From Pseudomonadota bacterium (lineage in GTDB: Bacteria > Pseudomonadota > Alphaproteobacteria > Sphingomonadales > Sphingomonadaceae), in NCBI GenBank assembly GCA_023416515.1, contig JAEZHP010000076.1, positions 1 to 35,976 on the forward strand: a stretch of 35,976 nt of DNA, written 5' to 3'. The notes below the pieces were generated by a model. It worked only from the letters and a program-made list of their open reading frames with translations. It was not told the origin of the DNA and searched no databases. Made by a program: the position numbers and the translations under genes. Shown here one piece after another: positions 32,844-35,976 of the stretch (positions within the stretch are counted from its first letter, which is position 1; each line of letters begins with the position of its first letter).

Positions 32844-33761
32844 ATGTCCGCCGCCCGAGCCGATCCCCTGCCCCCGCTCCGCCACGACCGAGTGAAGGGC
32901 GTCGCCATGCGTCTCGCCGCGATCACCGGCTTCGCGGTGATGGCCGCGGCGATCAAGCTTGCCTATGCCCAATGCGCGAGCACTCCCGAGACCGTGTTCT
33001 ACCGCTGCCTGTTCGGGCTTCCGCCCTTGTTCGGCTGGATCGCCTGGTGCCGCGACTGGGGCGTGTGGCGGACGAAGCGGCCGATGGCTCATCTTCTTCG
33101 CGGCTCGCTCGGCCTCGCCTCGATGACCCTGGGCTTCACCGCTTTGGGGCTGCTTCCGCTCGCCGAGGCGAGCACGATCTCCTTCGTCGCGCCGCTGTTC
33201 GCGCTGGCGCTGTCGGCGCCGATCCTTGCCGAGCGGGTCGGCCCGCGAAGCTGGATCGCGGTCGCGGCGGGCTTTGCCGGAGTGATCGTCGTGATGCAGC
33301 CGGGGGGCGACCTGCCGATCGACGGAACGTTGGTCGCGCTCGGAGCCGCGTTCGGAGTCGCCTGCGTCACGGTGGCGCTTCGATCGATCTCGCGAACCGA
33401 GAGCACGCCGACGATCGTGTTCTGGTTCACGATCTTCTGCACGATCGCGTCGGGCGCGCTGATGCCGTGGTTCGGCCAGGCGCACGATGCCTTCACCTGG
33501 GCCTTGCTGGTTCTGATCGGCCTGTCGGGCGGGATCGGCCAGCTCTTCCTGACCGGGTCGCTTCGCTATGCGCCGATCAGCGCGCTCGCGCCGATCGACT
33601 ATCTGCAGCTCGTCTATGCCGTGCTGTTCGGCTGGCTGCTGTTCGGCGATCAGCCTGCGTGGACGACCTGGGCCGGAGCTGCGCTGATCATCGTCAGCGT
33701 GCTGTCGACGATGGGGCGGCGGCCGGTGAAGGACACGCCGCCCTCGTCGCTCGAGGCTTAG
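32844..33761 (+). CDS. EamA/DMT-family transporter
   Basis: 305 residues with ten membrane helices in two EamA repeats (about 20-150 and 165-295), a drug/metabolite transporter superfamily layout. Substrate unknown. ATG 32844 gives a 21-residue hydrophilic lead-in common in this group; ATG 32907 has a better Shine-Dalgarno (AAGGG, seven bases) and is a real alternative. The stop overlaps the convergent dehydrogenase stop by four bases. Confidence 0.9.
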   Translation: MSAARADPLPPLRHDRVKGVAMRLAAITGFAVMAAAIKLAYAQCASTPETVFYRCLFGLPPLFGWIAWCRDWGVWRTKRPMAHLLRGSLGLASMTLGFTALGLLPLAEASTISFVAPLFALALSAPILAERVGPRSWIAVAAGFAGVIVVMQPGGDLPIDGTLVALGAAFGVACVTVALRSISRTESTPTIVFWFTIFCTIASGALMPWFGQAHDAFTWALLVLIGLSGGIGQLFLTGSLRYAPISALAPIDYLQLVYAVLFGWLLFGDQPAWTTWAGAALIIVSVLSTMGRRPVKDTPPSSLEA

Positions 33762-34807
33762 CCGCGGCCGATCAGGCGTTGGGCCATCGCGTCGGCGACG
33801 GCGGCGGGGTTGCGGCCGGAAGCGGCGCTTTCCGCCCAGATCCGCTCGAGCCGGCCCGGGATCTTCTCGATCCGGCGGCGGACCTCGTCCTTGTCGCCGT
33901 CCTTTAGATATTCGGTGGCGACGTTGATGATCCCGCCCGCGTTGATCACGTAATCCGGCGTGTAGAGGATGCCGCGCTCGTGAATCCGGTCGCCATCCTC
34001 GGGACGGGCGAGCTGGTTGTTGGCGCCGCCGGCAACCACCGGGACTCGAAGGGCGGCGATCGACTGCTCGTCGAGAATCGCTCCGAGCGCATTGGGGCTG
34101 AAGACGTCCGCTTCGAGAGTCATGATCTCGTCCGGCGACACGACGGTGCCGCCAACTTCGTCCGCGACCTTCTGGGCGCGGGCCTGATCGATGTCGGCGA
34201 TGCTGATCCGCGCGCCATCCTTGGCGGCGTGACGGGCGACTCCGCTGGCCACGCTTCCGGCGCCCTGGATGGCGATATGGAGGCCGGCGAGGCTGTCCTT
34301 GCCGAGGCCCCGCTTGGCCGCCGCCCGGACGCCGAGATAGACGCCATAGCTGGTGTGAGGGCCGGGATCGCCGCCGACCGAGCCCTCGGCGACCGGGAGG
34401 CCGGACACGTAGCTGGTCTGCTTGGCGATCGCGACGATGTCGGCGACGCTGATCCCGACATCCTCTGCGGTGACGTAATTGCCGCCGAGGCGGTCGACGG
34501 CCTTGCCGAACGCGGCGAGCATCTCGGGAGTCTTGGCGCGGTCGGGACCGGCGAGGATCACCGCCTTGCCGCCGCCGAGCTTGAGGCCCGCCATGGCGTT
34601 CTTGTAGCTCATGCCCCGCGACAGGCGCAGGACGTCGGCGACCGCCTGGTTGGGGTCGGGATAATGCCAGAAGCGCGTGCCGCCAGCCGCCGGACCGAGC
34701 GCCGTCGAGTGCATGGCGACGATCGCCCTGAGGCCGGAATCCCGGTCGGTGACGAAATGCACGGCTTCGTGATCGTCGAAATCGGGGAGGTCCCAGAGCG
34801 ACTGCAT
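33758..34807 (-). CDS. Glu/Leu/Phe/Val dehydrogenase (leucine dehydrogenase type)
   Basis: 349 residues, NAD-dependent oxidative deamination of branched-chain or aromatic amino acids. Lys69 (GMSYKNA) and Lys81 (GLKLGGGK) match the substrate-binding and catalytic lysines of leucine dehydrogenase. The nucleotide site is IQGAGSVASGVARH. ATG 34807 has AGGA about nine bases upstream; the open frame further upstream runs into tRNA-His and is not translated. The gene begins 27 bases after the tRNA, so read-through expression is possible. Confidence 0.95.
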   Translation of the reverse strand: MQSLWDLPDFDDHEAVHFVTDRDSGLRAIVAMHSTALGPAAGGTRFWHYPDPNQAVADVLRLSRGMSYKNAMAGLKLGGGKAVILAGPDRAKTPEMLAAFGKAVDRLGGNYVTAEDVGISVADIVAIAKQTSYVSGLPVAEGSVGGDPGPHTSYGVYLGVRAAAKRGLGKDSLAGLHIAIQGAGSVASGVARHAAKDGARISIADIDQARAQKVADEVGGTVVSPDEIMTLEADVFSPNALGAILDEQSIAALRVPVVAGGANNQLARPEDGDRIHERGILYTPDYVINAGGIINVATEYLKDGDKDEVRRRIEKIPGRLERIWAESAASGRNPAAVADAMAQRLIGRG

Positions 34808-34834
34808 CTGAATTATCCTGTGATCAGAGATAGA

Positions 34835-34912
34835 TGGGGCGACCGACGGGACTTGAACCCGCGACCCTCGGTACCACAAACCGATGCTCTAACCAGCTGA
34901 GCTACGGTCGCC
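34835..34912 (-). tRNA. tRNA-His (GUG)
   Basis: Cloverleaf with anticodon GTG in loop TTGTGGT, stem TCGGT/ACCGA, acceptor GCGACCG/CGGTCGC, encoded CCA, and both G-1 and C73 encoded. T-loop TTCAAGT and D-arm are normal. 78 bases including G-1 and CCA. Confidence 0.96.
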
Positions 34913-34931
34913 ATAAGTCTAAGGGTGGCGG

Positions 34932-34961
34932 CACATAGTGTCGGGTTGGGGGCAAGGTCAA
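34932..34961 (-). promoter_or_regulatory. probable promoter of tRNA-His
   Basis: Leftward TTGACC (34956-34961) and TATGTG (34932-34937) with an 18-base spacer, 19 bases before the tRNA 5' end. The -35 is identical to that of tRNA-Met; the -10 is weak (three of six). Confidence 0.5.
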
Positions 34962-35015
34962 GGCACGGCGGGTGCGCTTGTGCGGGCGGTGCCGCGTGGA
35001 TAAGCCGGCGCCGAA

Positions 35016-35951
35016 ATGTCGAAGCGCCCCTTTCCCAACCGCAACCTCATCGGCATCGACAGACTCGGCGACGAGGATATCGCGCAGATCTTCGCCGAGG
35101 CGGAGCATTGGGCGGCGTTCAACCGTCAGCCGAGGCGCGCCGACGAGCGGCTCGCCGGCCTCACCCAGGTCAATCTGTTCTTCGAGAATTCGACTCGCAC
35201 CTTGCTTTCGTTCGAGATCGCTGGCCGGCGGCTCGGGGCCCAGGTCGCGGCGGTGCCGGTCGGCCAATCGAGCGTGAAGAAGGGCGAGACTCTTCTCGAT
35301 ACCGCGCGGACCATCGACGCGATGGGCGCCGACCTGCTCGTTCTCCGTCATCCCGACGCGGGCGCGGCCTCAGCGGTCGCCGAAGCCGTCGGCTGCTCGG
35401 TGGTCAATGGAGGCGACGGGGCGAACGAACATCCCACCCAGGCGCTGCTCGACGCCTTCACGATCCGCCAGCGCAAGGGACGGATCGACGGACTGACCGT
35501 CGCGATATGCGGCGACGTCCGCCACAGCCGCGTCGCTCACTCGAACCGGCGGCTCCTGCCGAGGCTCGGAGCCAACGTCCGTCTAGTTGCCCCACGCGGA
35601 CTTCTTCCCGACGAGACGGGAGGCCTGCCGGTGTTTGACAATCTCGACGCGGGAATCGACGGCGCGGACGTGGTCATGATGCTTCGTATCCAGCGAGAGC
35701 GGATGGAAGATGCGCTGACCGGTCTGCTCGGCGATTTCCACGCCGCCTTCGGTCTCAACGCGGAGCGGCTCGAGCGCGCCGCGCCCGACGCGATCGTGAT
35801 GCATCCCGGTCCGATGAATCGGGGGATCGAGATCTCGAGCGATATCGCCGACGATCCCGCCCGCTCGGTGATCCAGGACCAGGTGAGCAACGGAGTCGCG
35901 GTCCGGATGGCGGTGCTCGACCTGCTTACCCGCGAGCGCCGCGGAGCTTGA
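35016..35951 (+). CDS. pyrB: aspartate carbamoyltransferase catalytic subunit
   Basis: 311 residues. Makes N-carbamoyl-aspartate in pyrimidine synthesis. The carbamoyl-phosphate site FFENSTRT has Ser59-Thr60-Arg61-Thr62, with VKKGETLLDT (the 80s loop), GDGANEHPTQALLD and HPGPMNRGIE also present. No strong Shine-Dalgarno precedes the ATG. The gene is complete; the window ends 25 bases later, so a following pyrC-like gene cannot be judged. Confidence 0.96.
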   Translation: MSKRPFPNRNLIGIDRLGDEDIAQIFAEAEHWAAFNRQPRRADERLAGLTQVNLFFENSTRTLLSFEIAGRRLGAQVAAVPVGQSSVKKGETLLDTARTIDAMGADLLVLRHPDAGAASAVAEAVGCSVVNGGDGANEHPTQALLDAFTIRQRKGRIDGLTVAICGDVRHSRVAHSNRRLLPRLGANVRLVAPRGLLPDETGGLPVFDNLDAGIDGADVVMMLRIQRERMEDALTGLLGDFHAAFGLNAERLERAAPDAIVMHPGPMNRGIEISSDIADDPARSVIQDQVSNGVAVRMAVLDLLTRERRGA

Positions 35952-35976
35952 ATCGAAACGGCCGGCACCGAAGTGC

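Noticed and set aside
34808..34879. N-terminal extension of the amino acid dehydrogenase
   Set aside because: The extra codons lie mostly inside tRNA-His; ATG 34807 has its own Shine-Dalgarno.
1..35976. CRISPR arrays, insertion sequences, prophage genes, selenocysteine or frameshifted genes
   Set aside because: No regular direct repeats, transposase or phage-like proteins, and every recognised gene reads through with its motifs intact.

Overview
The window is chromosomal DNA of a high-GC alphaproteobacterium, most probably of the order Sphingomonadales. Evidence: an XrtA-type exosortase/exopolysaccharide gene cluster of the kind common in sphingomonads, a DUF4893 lipoprotein and a DUF3775 protein (families I know from this group), an EcfG-type general stress promoter, and a tRNA-His with encoded G-1 and C73, the form expected in alphaproteobacteria outside the Rhizobiales/Rhodobacterales/Caulobacterales clade. 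I see no phage, insertion sequence or CRISPR array.

Region 1 (54-1750) holds fmt and truA, coupled by an ATGA overlap. Region 2 (1683-19993) is an XrtA locus in two divergent arms that meet near 17.2 kb. The leftward arm runs acyl-CoA ligase, PLP decarboxylase, then after a 153-base leader Wza-type export lipoprotein, Wzz-type chain-length protein, tyrosine-kinase-like ATPase, outer-membrane protein, ExeA-like ATPase, polysaccharide deacetylase, FemAB protein, glycosyltransferase, exosortase A fused to EpsI, and an asparagine-synthase-like amidotransferase. Most junctions are overlaps of 1-4 bases. The rightward arm is a second FemAB/GNAT protein, an acyl carrier protein and two alpha/beta-hydrolase-like proteins. 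Together these encode synthesis, modification and export of a surface polysaccharide, sorting of PEP-CTERM proteins, and an unexplained ligase/ACP/decarboxylase/hydrolase set. No PEP-CTERM substrate, flippase, polymerase or priming glycosyltransferase lies in the window.

Region 3 (20001-24553) has trxB divergent from a JmjC/cupin ribosomal-oxygenase-like gene, a 392-base gap with a possible 55-codon gene, a DUF4893 lipoprotein, an elongator tRNA-Met with a clear promoter, a DUF3775 gene behind an EcfG-type promoter, and a 2'-5' RNA ligase-like gene coupled to kup. Region 4 (24550-27880) has kup divergent from ald, followed by a 27/30 inverted repeat enclosing a third hairpin.

Region 5 (27880-32744) is a cytochrome c maturation operon, transcribed leftward as ccmC-D-E-F-G-H-I with overlapping genes; ccmA and ccmB are not here. 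Region 6 (32844-35951) has an EamA/DMT transporter, a leucine/phenylalanine/valine dehydrogenase placed 27 bases behind tRNA-His, and pyrB.

Genes are packed tightly. Three convergent pairs overlap at their 3' ends (68, 4 and 4 bases), and a fourth pair is separated by 7 bases lying inside a perfect palindrome.
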